Source: an uncultured Clostridia bacterium
GTDB lineage: Bacteria > Bacillota > Clostridia > Christensenellales > Borkfalkiaceae
Assembly (NCBI GenBank): GCA_947632015.1
Contig: CANRNP010000003.1
Location: 1 to 64,000, forward strand
Length of the DNA: 64,000 bases
Direction: 5' to 3'
The position numbers were made by a program, and so were the translations under genes. Each line of letters opens with the position of its first letter. Position 1 is the first letter of the stretch. A model generated the notes under the pieces. It ran no database searches and was not told where the DNA came from. It was given only the letters and a program-made list of their open reading frames with translations. This document shows, in pieces, positions 18,313 to 28,686 of the stretch.

Positions 18313-19238
18313 AAGCGGCGGCAATGGCGATCGCCGCCTCGGCAGTCTTGCTCGCCGCGGCGCTCCTCGCCTATTTTGCTCCCTTTCCCCGCCTGCTTCC
18401 CGCCCTTCCGCTCCCCGTACGGGAAGCGGGAGAGACGCGCGTGCACTTCCTCTCCGTCGGACAGGGGGACTGCACCATCGTCGAATCTTCCGAGGGCGAC
18501 GTCCTCGTCGTGGACGCGGGCGACGGCTCATTCCGCAATAACGGCAAGATCGTCCGCTATCTCAAAGGTCTGCGTCCCGAACGGCTCTCCGTTCTCGTCA
18601 CCCACGCCGACCGCGACCATTACGGCGGGATGGAAGCGATCCTGGATTGTTTTTCCGTTACCCGTTGCTATCTTCCCGTCCTCGCCTCGGATAACGAGCA
18701 CTATTCCGCCTTTCTCGAAGCGGTAGAGCGGGAGGGTTGCGAACAGACGGCGCTCACCCGCTACAAATTTTCGGAGAGCGGAACGGCGTCTTTCACCTGC
18801 ATTTCGCCGACGGCGGCGTCGGAAACGGACGAAAACGATTCTTCCGCCGTGCTCTATCTCGATTGCGGCGGGGTGCGGATCCTGCTCTGCGGCGACATTA
18901 CGTCGTCGCGGGAAAAGCTCCTCGCGGAAGAATATTCTTTGGACGAAACGTTCTTCGATAGCGCGCGCGTCAAGGTGCGGCTCGACCATGTCGACATTCT
19001 CAAAGCGGCGCATCACGGGTCTGCCGATTCCTCTTCGGCGGAATGGCTGTCGCTGCTCTCGCCTGCGGCGCTCATACTCTCCGCGGGCGCGGGAAATCCA
19101 TACAAACACCCGTCGGGGGAGGCGATGGCGCGTTTCCGCGCCGCCTCGCCGCAGGGGAAAATTTATCGTACGGACGAGCTCGGAGACCTCATCGTCTCCT
19201 GCCGCGGCGGAAAATATACGGTAACGGAGCGGAATTGA
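18279..19238 (+). CDS. ComEC/Rec2-like MBL-fold hydrolase domain protein, membrane-anchored
   Basis: N-terminal hydrophobic anchor; VHFLSVGQGDCTIVESSEGDVLVVDAGDGS, VTHADRDHYGGME, LKAAHHGSADSS. Confidence 0.85.
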   Translation: MPQKKETKRPLKAAAMAIAASAVLLAAALLAYFAPFPRLLPALPLPVREAGETRVHFLSVGQGDCTIVESSEGDVLVVDAGDGSFRNNGKIVRYLKGLRPERLSVLVTHADRDHYGGMEAILDCFSVTRCYLPVLASDNEHYSAFLEAVEREGCEQTALTRYKFSESGTASFTCISPTAASETDENDSSAVLYLDCGGVRILLCGDITSSREKLLAEEYSLDETFFDSARVKVRLDHVDILKAAHHGSADSSSAEWLSLLSPAALILSAGAGNPYKHPSGEAMARFRAASPQGKIYRTDELGDLIVSCRGGKYTVTERN

Positions 19239-19239
19239 T

Positions 19240-20364
19240 ATGAAGATCGTAACAGCGGGCGAATCGCACGGAAAAGGCTTGTTCGCCATCATAGAGGGGC
19301 TTCCCGCGGGGTTGAAGCTCGACATCGGGAAGATAAACGCCGAACTTGCCCGCCGCCAGAGCGGCTACGGCAGGGGAGAGCGGCAGAAGATCGAGTGCGA
19401 CCGCGTGGAACTGCTCGCGGGCGTAAGGGATCTCGTAACGCTCGGAAGTCCGCTCGCCCTCGCGGTGTGGAACCGCGATTACGGGAGCTGGAAGGAGTAT
19501 ATGGCGCCCGAAGGGTGCAATACCGAGGCGAAAAAGCTCACCGCGGTGCGGCCGGGGCACGCCGATCTTGCCGGAATGGAGAAATTTTCGGCGGCGGACG
19601 CGCGCAATATTTTGGAGCGCGCTTCGGCGCGGGGAACGGCGGCGCGGGTCGCGGCGGGCTCTGTTTGCCGCACCCTTCTTTCGGCGCTGGGGATCTCTGT
19701 TACGGGCTATGTGCGCTCGCTCGGCGGGGTAAGCGATGAGCGGGAGTATTCCTTCGGCGAGATCGTATCGGGGCGCAGACCTCTCCTCGGCATGATGCGG
19801 GAGGAGACCGAGCGCGCCGCGGCGGAAGCGGTGGACCGCGCCAAAGCGGCGGGAGATACGCTCGGAGGAGTGGCGGAACTGCGCGTGAAAGGGTTAAAGA
19901 GCGGATTCGGAAGCTGCATGACCGACCGCGAAAAACTCGACGCCCGTCTCTGCGCCGCGCTCATGAGCGTACAGGCGGTAAAGGGCGCGGAAATAGGGCT
20001 TGGCTTCGGGTGCGCCGGAAAGCGCGGAAGCGAAGTGCATGACGAAATTTTTACGGACGGGAGCAAGATCTTCCGCAAAACGAACCGCGCGGGCGGCATA
20101 GAAGGGGGGATGAGCAACGGCGAAGAACTCGTTCTCCGCGCCGCGATGAAGCCCATTCCCACTTTGACGAAGGGGCTCAGAACGGTCGATACGCAAACGG
20201 GAGAACCGGCGGTCGCCGCGCCCGAACGGAGCGACGTATGCGCGGTAACGGCATGCGAGGTCGTGTTGGAGAGCGCGCTTTGTTCGGAGCTTTGCGCCGC
20301 TTTGCTCGAACGGCTCGGCGGCGATACGATGGCGCAGGTTTTGGAGCACTACGAAAAATTATGA
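19240..20364 (+). CDS. aroC: Chorismate synthase
   Basis: AGESHGKGLFAIIEGLPAGL, RRQSGYGRGERQKIE, RASARGTAARVAAGS. Confidence 0.96.
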   Translation: MKIVTAGESHGKGLFAIIEGLPAGLKLDIGKINAELARRQSGYGRGERQKIECDRVELLAGVRDLVTLGSPLALAVWNRDYGSWKEYMAPEGCNTEAKKLTAVRPGHADLAGMEKFSAADARNILERASARGTAARVAAGSVCRTLLSALGISVTGYVRSLGGVSDEREYSFGEIVSGRRPLLGMMREETERAAAEAVDRAKAAGDTLGGVAELRVKGLKSGFGSCMTDREKLDARLCAALMSVQAVKGAEIGLGFGCAGKRGSEVHDEIFTDGSKIFRKTNRAGGIEGGMSNGEELVLRAAMKPIPTLTKGLRTVDTQTGEPAVAAPERSDVCAVTACEVVLESALCSELCAALLERLGGDTMAQVLEHYEKL

Positions 20365-21416
20365 AAACGTTCAAAGTGATCGAACGGGAGACGCGCGAGA
20401 GCGTGATCGTCTGCCGGAAAAACGTCTTCTCCGCCGAACTCGCCCCCAGGCGCGGGCGGCTTCTCGGCGGCGGCGGGATCGTCTTTACCGATTCCAACGT
20501 GTTTGCGCTCTATCGGGAGCGCATCGAACGCGCCCTTGGCGGGGTGCCGGTGTGCGTCATGCCCGCGGGGGAGGAAAACAAGCGGGAGCCCGCGCTCTTT
20601 GCGCTCTTGCAGGCGATGGCGGAAAACGGGCTCCGCCGCAATTCCGTCCTCGTCGTCCTCGGCGGCGGCGTGGCGGGGGACGTCGGCGGGCTCGCCGCAA
20701 GCCTTTATATGCGCGGGATCGACTGCGTGCAGGTCCCCACGACCTTGCTCGCGCAGGTGGACAGCTCGGTGGGCGGCAAAACGGCGGTGGACTTTTTCGG
20801 CGTAAAAAATCTCATCGGCGCCTTCCGCCAGCCCGCGCGGGTGATCGCCGACCCCGTCTTTTTGAAAACGCTGCCCCGCCGCGAACTGCGTTGCGGGCTC
20901 GGCGAGATCGTAAAACACGGCGCGCTCTGTCCCTCCCTCTTCGAGGTCCTTTTGGAAAACCGCGGCGATCTTTTCGATTTAGACTTTCTCGCGCGCGTCG
21001 TACCGCTGAATATCGCGTTCAAAGCGTCGGTCGTCAGAGTCGACCCGCGGGAGACGGGGCTGAGAAAGTGCCTCAATTTGGGGCACACCACGGGGCACGC
21101 GCTCGAATTAGGCGGGGGCGGGCTCTCCCACGGCGAATGCGTGCTGTGGGGGCTCATTCTCGAAAGCCTCTTAGCGGAGCGCCATTTTAAGACGGACAGC
21201 GCCTTTCTCAAAGACCTTTCCTCGCTCTGTTTTGCGGCGCTCGAAGGGGGCGGAATGCCACCGCTCGCCTTGGAAAACGCCCGTCTCGACAAGAAGAACA
21301 CTTCGGCGGACGTCACGCTTGCCGTGCCCGTCGCCGCGGGGAAGTACGAACTGTTGCGGCTGCCGTTCGCGCAGTACGAGAGAGAAGTGAGGGAGGAAGC
21401 GGAAAAATTATGCTGA
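20361..21416 (+). CDS. aroB: 3-dehydroquinate synthase
   Basis: LGGGVAGDVGGLAASLYMRGIDCVQVPTTLLAQVDSSVGGKTAVDF, NLGHTTGHALE. Confidence 0.96.
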   Translation: MKTFKVIERETRESVIVCRKNVFSAELAPRRGRLLGGGGIVFTDSNVFALYRERIERALGGVPVCVMPAGEENKREPALFALLQAMAENGLRRNSVLVVLGGGVAGDVGGLAASLYMRGIDCVQVPTTLLAQVDSSVGGKTAVDFFGVKNLIGAFRQPARVIADPVFLKTLPRRELRCGLGEIVKHGALCPSLFEVLLENRGDLFDLDFLARVVPLNIAFKASVVRVDPRETGLRKCLNLGHTTGHALELGGGGLSHGECVLWGLILESLLAERHFKTDSAFLKDLSSLCFAALEGGGMPPLALENARLDKKNTSADVTLAVPVAAGKYELLRLPFAQYEREVREEAEKLC

Positions 21417-22243
21417 AACTCGCCGTCGTCGGCAAGGACGTCTCCCTCTCGGAGAGCCCCGCCATCCACGAATTCATCCTGCGCCGCCGTTTCGGCACGG
21501 CTTGCTCCTACGAACGGGTGAGCATTCCGCCCGAATCGTTTTCCCTGCGGGCGGAGGAGCTCTTCTCCCGTTTCGACGGGTTCAACGTCACCATTCCCTT
21601 CAAGGGGGAAATTCTGCCCTATTTGAAGGAGCTCAAAGGGGACGCCGCGGCGTTCGGTGCGGTGAACACCGTCGTTTCGAAGTCCCGCTTCGGCTACAAC
21701 ACGGACGGCTACGGCTTTTTGCTCATGCTCGAAAACGAGGATATCGCCGTCAAAAACAAGTCTGTTCTCGTGCTCGGCGCGGGCGGCGCGGGCAGAAGCT
21801 GCGTCAAAAAACTCGTTGAGGCGGGCGCGGAAGTATTTGTTTACGAGCGGGACGGCGGTCGGCTCGCCGCCGTCTACGGGGAGTTCGGCGGATTCACGCC
21901 CTTGACCAAGGTCCCCGAACGGCATTACGACGTCGTGGTGAATTGCACGGGCGTCGGGATGCACGCGACGGTGGGCATGCTCCCTTCCCTCGATTACGAA
22001 AACGGGGAAACGGACACCGCCGAGCGGCTCTTACGGGAGTGCGGGCAGGCGGTGGACCTCATCTATACGCCCGCGCGGTCGGAATTCCTGCGCACGGCGG
22101 AGCGCTTTTCGAAGCCCGTCTTAAACGGCGCTTCCATGCTTTTTTATCAGGCGTATATGGCAGACTGCATCTATCTTTCCGCCCCGTCGGACGCGAAAGA
22201 GGCGGGCAGGCTGTGGAAGGAATACAGGGAGGAAACGCAATGA
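21410..22243 (+). CDS. aroE: Shikimate dehydrogenase
   Basis: VVGKDVSLSESPAIHEFIL, FNVTIPFKGEI, LGAGGAGRSCVKKLVEAGA. Confidence 0.93.
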   Translation: MLKLAVVGKDVSLSESPAIHEFILRRRFGTACSYERVSIPPESFSLRAEELFSRFDGFNVTIPFKGEILPYLKELKGDAAAFGAVNTVVSKSRFGYNTDGYGFLLMLENEDIAVKNKSVLVLGAGGAGRSCVKKLVEAGAEVFVYERDGGRLAAVYGEFGGFTPLTKVPERHYDVVVNCTGVGMHATVGMLPSLDYENGETDTAERLLRECGQAVDLIYTPARSEFLRTAERFSKPVLNGASMLFYQAYMADCIYLSAPSDAKEAGRLWKEYREETQ

Positions 22244-22662
22244 AATTTTTAATCGTCAACGGGGTCAATCTCGCCCGCACGGGACAGCGCGAAAAGGGCG
22301 TTTACGGCGCGGAAAGTTTGGAGGAGATCAACGCCGGGCTCGCGGCGTTCGCCAAAGCGCACGGACACGAGGCGGACTTCTTTCAGTCGGACATCGAGGG
22401 CGAACTTTGCGCGGCGATCGGAAGAGCGGAAGGGGTCTACGACGGCATCGTGCTCAACGCGGGGGCGTACACCCACTATTCCTACGCGCTGAGGGACGCG
22501 ATCGCGGGCGTCTCCGTGCCCGTGGTGGAAGTCCACATGAGCAACGTCTATGCGCGGGAAGAATTCCGCAAGAAGTCCGTTCTCACGGAAGTCTGCAAAG
22601 GAGAAGTGCTCGGCTTCGGCAAAGCGAGCTATCAGTTAGCGTTGGAGAGTTTTTGGCTATGA
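22240..22662 (+). CDS. aroQ: 3-dehydroquinate dehydratase type II
   Basis: FLIVNGVNLARTGQREKGVYGAESLEEI, LNAGAYTHYSYALRDAI, VEVHMSNVYAREEFRKKS. Confidence 0.9.
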   Translation: MKFLIVNGVNLARTGQREKGVYGAESLEEINAGLAAFAKAHGHEADFFQSDIEGELCAAIGRAEGVYDGIVLNAGAYTHYSYALRDAIAGVSVPVVEVHMSNVYAREEFRKKSVLTEVCKGEVLGFGKASYQLALESFWL

Positions 22663-23171
22663 ATATCATTCTCTGCGGCATGATGGGGGTGGGAAAATCC
22701 ACCGTCGGCATGAAAATCGCCGAACTCACGGGAAGGCGCTGGGTAGATACCGACATCATCATCACCACCCGTTACGGAAGGATCTCGGATATTTTCGAAT
22801 ACTATGGGGAAGCGCATTTCCGCGCGCTCGAAACGGAGATCGTGCAGGAGATCGCCCCGCAGGACGGGCTCGTGGTCTCGACGGGCGGCGGGCTCGTGCT
22901 CAATTACGAGAACAATCGGCTCTTGAAGAAAAACGGCAAGCTGTTCTTTCTCAGGGCGTCCTTCGAAACGCTGTTGAAGCGGGTCCGCGCGGACGAAACG
23001 CGCCCCCTTCTCAAAGATACGGGCAGAACGGCGGAGCGGCTCAACGAATTGCTGTTACAGCGCACCCCCGTCTATGAGATGACTGCCGATCATATTGTCG
23101 ATACGGATGGGCTCTCGCCCGAAGAAGTCGCGGCGCGCATCCTCGCGCTCGCGGCGGAGGAGACGGCGTGA
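22659..23171 (+). CDS. aroK: Shikimate kinase
   Basis: ILCGMMGVGKSTVGMKIAELTGRRWVDTD, STGGGLVL. Confidence 0.93.
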   Translation: MNIILCGMMGVGKSTVGMKIAELTGRRWVDTDIIITTRYGRISDIFEYYGEAHFRALETEIVQEIAPQDGLVVSTGGGLVLNYENNRLLKKNGKLFFLRASFETLLKRVRADETRPLLKDTGRTAERLNELLLQRTPVYEMTADHIVDTDGLSPEEVAARILALAAEETA

Positions 23172-23869
23172 AAACGGCGCTTGTCACGGGCGGCACCCGC
23201 GGGATCGGGCTCGCCTGCTGTAAACGTTTTTCGGAGGAAGGGTACGCGGTCGTAGCCCTCTATTCCCACAACGGAGAGGACGCGAAGGCGGCGCAGGCTC
23301 TTTTGCCCTCGGTCTCCTTTCTCAGAGCCGACGTCGCCGGCGAAGAGGAAGTCGCTTCGGTATTCGGGCGGCTCCCCGCTCTCGACGTGCTCGTCAACAA
23401 TGCGGGGATTGCCCATTTTGCGCAGGTGCAGGATACTTCGTGGGAAGATTTTTCGCGCGTGATGGCGGTGAACGCGGGCGGCGCCTTCCTCTGCGCCAAA
23501 TATGCCGTAAAATTGTTTTTGCGGCGGGGAGGGGGGGCGATCGTCAACGTCTCCTCCGTTTGGGGAGAGACGGGAGGAAGCTGTGAGAGCGCCTATTCCG
23601 CCTCCAAAGGGGCGGTCATCGCCTTTACCAAGTCGCTTGCGAAGGAGCTCGCGCCCTCGAACATTTCGGTGAATTGCGTCTCGCCGGGCGTGATCGACAC
23701 GGAGATGAACGCCCGCCTTTCGCCGCAGGAGAAAGAAGAACTTTCGGCGGAGATCCCCTTCGGAAGGATGGGGACGGCGGAAGAGGTCGCCGAGGCGGTT
23801 TTCTTTCTCGCCCGCCATCGCTATATCACCGGGCAGGTGCTCGGCGTAAACGGCGGATTTTATATTTGA
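23168..23869 (+). CDS. SDR family oxidoreductase (FabG-like)
   Basis: ALVTGGTRGIGLACCKRF, LVNNAGIAHF, YSASKGAVIAFTKSLAKELA. Confidence 0.92.
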   Translation: MKTALVTGGTRGIGLACCKRFSEEGYAVVALYSHNGEDAKAAQALLPSVSFLRADVAGEEEVASVFGRLPALDVLVNNAGIAHFAQVQDTSWEDFSRVMAVNAGGAFLCAKYAVKLFLRRGGGAIVNVSSVWGETGGSCESAYSASKGAVIAFTKSLAKELAPSNISVNCVSPGVIDTEMNARLSPQEKEELSAEIPFGRMGTAEEVAEAVFFLARHRYITGQVLGVNGGFYI

Positions 23870-23880
23870 GAGGGGGAAAG

Positions 23881-25857
23881 ATGTTTTTTACGCCGCAACA
23901 AAACGCGCTCGCCGCGTCGGACGGGAACGAGCGCATCCTGATAGAGGGCTGGGGGGAGAATGCGTTGCGCGTCCGCGCGACGATGAACCCTTCGTTCTCC
24001 ACCGCGGAAAAGGCGCTGCAAGAGGCGCCTGTTTCTTATGCGCAAGCTGCGCTTCTTCCGGACGGCGCGCAGATCGTAAACGGAAAACTGCGCTGTTTTC
24101 TCCATAAGAACGGCTGGATGGAGTTCTACGACGGCGAAAAACTTCTCTTAAAGGAATACTACCGCGATTTTTCGGGGGCGAATCCCCATAGTCCGAGCTT
24201 AAAGCTCCGCGCGCGGGAATATCGCCCGATGGGGAGCGATTACGCCGTTACCCTCCGCTTCGAAGCCGCGGAAGAGAAAATTTTCGGCATGGGGCAGTAC
24301 CAACAGCCGCAGTTCGACCTCAAAGGGTGCATTTTGGAGCTCGCCCAGCGCAATTCGCAAATTTCCGTCCCGTTCGCCCTCTCTTCGCGGGGATACGGAT
24401 TTCTCCTCAACCACGCGGGCGTAGGGGAAGCCGCCTTCGGGACGAATTACACCTGCTGGCGGGAATATTGCACCGACGAGATCGATTACTGGATCGTTGC
24501 GGGCGGACCGAAGGAGATCTTGAAGAGCTATACCGCCGTCACGGGGCGGGCGCCCGAATTCCCGGAGGACATGCTCGGACTCTGGCAGAGCAAACTGCGC
24601 TACCGCACGCAGGAGGAAGTGCTCTCCGTCGCGCGGGAGTACCGCAGGCGGGGGATCCCGCTCGACGTCATCGTCATCGACTTCTTCCACTGGGTCAGGC
24701 AGGGGGACTGGGCGTTCGACCCCGAATATTTCCCCGATCCCGCCGCCATGACGAGGGAGTTGAAGGAGCTCGGCGTGCGCTGTATGGTGTCCGTCTGGCC
24801 GACGGTGGATAAAAAGAGCGTGAATTTTCGGGAGATGAAGGAGCGCGGGCTCCTGGTGCGCACCGACCGCGGGAGCATGCAGTGCTTCGATTTTCAGGGC
24901 GATACCGTGATCTACGACGCGACCTCTCCCGCCGCCCGCGAATTTCTTTGGGAGCGCGTCGAAAAAAATTATTACGCGAACGGCGTCGATTGCTTCTGGC
25001 TCGACGAAGCGGAGCCCGAATATTCCGCTTACGACTTCGATCATTTCCGCTATGAAATGGGACTCGTTCTGAAAACGGGCAATCTCTATCCACGCGAGCA
25101 CGCCAAAGGGTTTTACGAACACATGCGCGCCGCGGGGCAGAAGAACATCGTCAATCTCGTGCGGTGCGCGTGGGCGGGGAGCCAGAAGTATGCCGCCGTC
25201 GTATGGTCGGGGGACGTCTGCTCCAACTTCGAAACGCTGCGCGACCAGCTTGCCGCGGGGCTGAACATGGGGATCGCGGGCATCCCGTGGTGGACGACGG
25301 ACGCGGGCGGCTTTTTCGGCGACGTCACGGAGGAGGGATTCCGCGAATTGCTCATCCGCTGGTTCGAGTTTTCCGCCTTTTCGCCCGTTCTCCGCCTGCA
25401 CGGCGACAGGGGACCGCACGACATCCCGAATTTTACCGCGCTCGACTACGGCGGCGGGTTTTCCCCGACGGGCAGAGACAACGAACTTTGGAGCTACGGC
25501 GAAGAGGTGTATGCGATCCTCAAAAAATTTACAGAGAGAAGGATCGCGATGAAGGAATATCTCAAAGAGGTATTCCGCGAGGCGAGCGAAAACGGCTCGC
25601 CCGTGATGCGCCCCCTCTTTTATGAATTCCCTGAGGACAAGAGGGCGTGGGAGATCGCCGATGAATACATGCTCGGCGGAAAACTTCTCGTGGCGCCCGT
25701 CTTATATCCTGGGATGCGCAAGCGGAAGGTCTATCTTCCCGAAGGAAGGTGGAAGGACGGCAAGGGCGCCCTGCTCTGCGGCGGGGAATACGAAGCGGAC
25801 GCCCCGCTCGACGAGATCCCCGTTTTTGTCCGCCTTACGGACGGAAAAAAACAATAA
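23881..25857 (+). CDS. Glycoside hydrolase family 31 (alpha-glucosidase/alpha-xylosidase type)
   Basis: GLWQSKLRYRTQEEVLSVAREYRRRGIPLDVIVIDFFHW, FWLDEAEPEYS, GIPWWTTDAGGFFGD, SPVLRLHGDRGP. Confidence 0.92.
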   Translation: MFFTPQQNALAASDGNERILIEGWGENALRVRATMNPSFSTAEKALQEAPVSYAQAALLPDGAQIVNGKLRCFLHKNGWMEFYDGEKLLLKEYYRDFSGANPHSPSLKLRAREYRPMGSDYAVTLRFEAAEEKIFGMGQYQQPQFDLKGCILELAQRNSQISVPFALSSRGYGFLLNHAGVGEAAFGTNYTCWREYCTDEIDYWIVAGGPKEILKSYTAVTGRAPEFPEDMLGLWQSKLRYRTQEEVLSVAREYRRRGIPLDVIVIDFFHWVRQGDWAFDPEYFPDPAAMTRELKELGVRCMVSVWPTVDKKSVNFREMKERGLLVRTDRGSMQCFDFQGDTVIYDATSPAAREFLWERVEKNYYANGVDCFWLDEAEPEYSAYDFDHFRYEMGLVLKTGNLYPREHAKGFYEHMRAAGQKNIVNLVRCAWAGSQKYAAVVWSGDVCSNFETLRDQLAAGLNMGIAGIPWWTTDAGGFFGDVTEEGFRELLIRWFEFSAFSPVLRLHGDRGPHDIPNFTALDYGGGFSPTGRDNELWSYGEEVYAILKKFTERRIAMKEYLKEVFREASENGSPVMRPLFYEFPEDKRAWEIADEYMLGGKLLVAPVLYPGMRKRKVYLPEGRWKDGKGALLCGGEYEADAPLDEIPVFVRLTDGKKQ

Positions 25858-25909
25858 TTTTTTGCAAAAAAGAGGAGATTTTCGCTCTTTCGTCGAAATA
25901 ATAACTGTC

Positions 25910-26902
25910 ATGAAGGAAAAGATATACGAAAGAGAACGCGCCTATCTCTCGCCCTATGCCTGCCTTTCCGAAAAGACGAAGGGCAGGGAGAGAGAGGAAA
26001 CGCCCTGCACCATGCGGACGGACTTCCAGCGCGATCGCGACAGGATCATCTATTCCAAAGCCTTCCTGCGGCTCAAAAATAAGACGCAGGTCTTTTTTGC
26101 GCCCGACGGCGACCACTACATGTCCCGCCTCACCCACACGCTGGACGTGAGCCAGATCGCGCGTTCTCTGGCGCGCTGTCTCTCCCTCAACGAGGACCTC
26201 GCCGAGGCGATCGCCCTCGGACACGATCTGGGGCATACCCCCTTCGGGCATGTCGGCGAGCGGGTGCTCAACAAACTCGCCCCCTGCGGATTCAAGCACA
26301 ACCGGCAGTCCCTGCGCGTTGTGGACAAGCTCGAAAAGGACGGGAAGGGGCTCAATCTTACCTATGAGGTGCGGGACGGCATCCTCAACCATACGAAGCA
26401 CGGCACCCCCCACACGTTGGAGGGGGAAGCCGTCTCTCTCGCCGACCGTATCGCCTATATCAACCACGACATCGAGGACGCCCTGCGCGCGGGCTTTTTG
26501 GAGGAGGAGCAACTCCCCGCCGAAGCGATCAAAGTGTTCGGAAGGGACACTTCCGCCCGCATCAACACCGCGATCCTCGATATTTACCGCGAATCGGACG
26601 GCAAGCCGTATGTGCGCATGTCCGCAGAAAAGGCGGAAGCGCTCGATTCTTTGCGAACGTTCATGTTCGAAAACGTGTACGAGCGCGCAAACAAGCTCAT
26701 CCAGGAGAGTGCGGAGCGCATGCTCGGCGAGCTGTATTGTTATTTTGTAGAGCGCCCCGAAGCGCTCCCCGCGCTCTACCGCGGCTTCCTTGCGGAGGAC
26801 GGCGTGGAGCGGGTCGTCTGCGACTATCTCTCTTCCATGACGGATAAATACGCCATCGGGGTATTCAAGCGGCTGTTCGTGCCGCGGGAGGGGAGCGTAT
26901 GA
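25910..26902 (+). CDS. dGTPase-like HD-domain phosphohydrolase
   Basis: RDRDRIIYSKAFLRLKNKTQVFFAPDGDHYMSRLTHTLDVSQIAR, ALGHDLGHTPFGHVGE. Confidence 0.9.
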   Translation: MKEKIYERERAYLSPYACLSEKTKGREREETPCTMRTDFQRDRDRIIYSKAFLRLKNKTQVFFAPDGDHYMSRLTHTLDVSQIARSLARCLSLNEDLAEAIALGHDLGHTPFGHVGERVLNKLAPCGFKHNRQSLRVVDKLEKDGKGLNLTYEVRDGILNHTKHGTPHTLEGEAVSLADRIAYINHDIEDALRAGFLEEEQLPAEAIKVFGRDTSARINTAILDIYRESDGKPYVRMSAEKAEALDSLRTFMFENVYERANKLIQESAERMLGELYCYFVERPEALPALYRGFLAEDGVERVVCDYLSSMTDKYAIGVFKRLFVPREGSV

Positions 26903-28656
26903 GCTTCCCGGAATTTTTGGCGGAGCTCAAAGAGAAGAACGATCTCGTGGAGGTCATCGGCTCTTACATAAAATTAGACCGCCGCGGAAATAATTACTGG
27001 GCATGCTGTCCCTTCCATCACGAAAAAACGCCCTCTTTTTCGGTCAACGCCTCCGAGAAATACTATCATTGCTTCGGTTGCGGCGTTTCGGGGGACGTGA
27101 TAACCTTCGTCAAGGAATACGAGAACGTGGATTTCCGCCAGGCGGTGGAAATTTTGGCAAAGAGAGCGGGGCTCGAAGTGCCCGAAGCGGATAACCGTTC
27201 CGCCGAAGAGACGGCGCAGCGGAAGGAGAAGAAGGACCGCCTTCTCGCCCTCATGAAGGATACGGCGCGCTTCTATCTCAATCATCTGTATTCGGGCGGG
27301 GCGGAGCGGCATCTGGAATATCTCTCCCGCAGAAAACTTCTCCCCGCGACGATGAAAAAATTCGGGCTCGGCGCCTCGCCCGACTTTCATTCCCTGCCGC
27401 GGTTTTTGGCGGATAAGGGGTACACCGCCGCCGAATGCGTGGAGAGCGGCGCGTGCGGAAGGTCGGACGACGGACGTCTCTTCGACGCTTTGGGCGGACG
27501 GCTCATCATCCCGATCATCAACAACATGGACGAGGTGATCGCCTTCGGAGGCAGGGTGCTCGAAAAGACCGACCGCGCAAAATACAAGAACACGCGCGAC
27601 ACGGTGCTCTTCGATAAGAGCAAAAGCTTATACAATATCAATCTCGTCAAGCGGGAAAAGCGCACCGCGCCCATTCCCTACCTCATTATGCTCGAAGGGT
27701 ATATGGACGTCATCTCTCTCTACCAGGCGGGCTTCCACAACGTCGTCGCGAGCATGGGGACGTCGCTCACAAAAGAGCAGGTGCGGCTGTGCAAGCGGTA
27801 TTCCGACACCGTTCTTATCAGCTACGACGGAGACGCGGCGGGGCAATCGGCGAATCTGAGGGGGCTCAGATTGCTCGAAGAGGAGGGGGTGAACCTGCGG
27901 GTCGTGCCCCTCACCGACGGGCTCGATCCCGACGACATGATCGTAAAGAAGGGCGCCGACGCCTACCGGGAGTGCCTTTCCGCCGCAATGCCCCTCATCG
28001 ATTACCGCCTTCTTGCCGCAAAGAGGAAGTACGATCTCAAAGACCCATACCGCAAGCGGGAATATATCCGCGAGGCGTTGGAGATCGTGCGGGAAGCGGA
28101 GAGCGCCACCGAGCGCGACGAACTGCTCAAACGGATCGCTTCGGAGACGGACGTGAGCTATTCCGCCCTCGCCCGCGATCTCGAAAGCGCGCCGAAGAAG
28201 AAGGAGCCGCCCCCTCCGCCCGTCCGGAAAGAGGAAGCGGACAGAACGCGCAAAGCGGAGCGGTTCATCCTTGCCGCCTGCCTGTTCAACCAAGGCTACG
28301 CCGCCGACCTCGACCTCTACGGGCTCGATTTCCGCAACGAAACGCTCGAACGCCTTGCCGACTACATCATGGAGGAGCGGGCGCGCGGGAGAGTGCGTCC
28401 GAGCGGGGTATTCGATCTGTTCGGCTCGGAAGATGCCGAACTCAACGAGGTGCTGGCTCTGAACGACGGCAACCTCGAAGGGGAGATCGCGGAAAAATAT
28501 TTTCGCGACTGCGTGCGGATCCTGCGGCGGCGGTCGATCGAAGAGCAGATCGCCGTCTGCCGGGAAGCGGGCGCCCGCGCGGCAGACGTGGCGGAGCGGA
28601 ACGAATATCTTTCCCGCATCAAGGAACTTACCGAAAAACTGACCAAACTGAAATAA
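26899..28656 (+). CDS. dnaG: DNA primase
   Basis: CCPFHHEKTPSFSVNASEKYYHCFGCGVSGDVITFV zinc ribbon; TOPRIM LEGYMDVISLYQAGFHNVVASMGTSLT. Confidence 0.97.
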   Translation: MSFPEFLAELKEKNDLVEVIGSYIKLDRRGNNYWACCPFHHEKTPSFSVNASEKYYHCFGCGVSGDVITFVKEYENVDFRQAVEILAKRAGLEVPEADNRSAEETAQRKEKKDRLLALMKDTARFYLNHLYSGGAERHLEYLSRRKLLPATMKKFGLGASPDFHSLPRFLADKGYTAAECVESGACGRSDDGRLFDALGGRLIIPIINNMDEVIAFGGRVLEKTDRAKYKNTRDTVLFDKSKSLYNINLVKREKRTAPIPYLIMLEGYMDVISLYQAGFHNVVASMGTSLTKEQVRLCKRYSDTVLISYDGDAAGQSANLRGLRLLEEEGVNLRVVPLTDGLDPDDMIVKKGADAYRECLSAAMPLIDYRLLAAKRKYDLKDPYRKREYIREALEIVREAESATERDELLKRIASETDVSYSALARDLESAPKKKEPPPPPVRKEEADRTRKAERFILAACLFNQGYAADLDLYGLDFRNETLERLADYIMEERARGRVRPSGVFDLFGSEDAELNEVLALNDGNLEGEIAEKYFRDCVRILRRRSIEEQIAVCREAGARAADVAERNEYLSRIKELTEKLTKLK

Positions 28657-28686
28657 CGGACGAAGTAAAAATAACAGGAGAAAGAA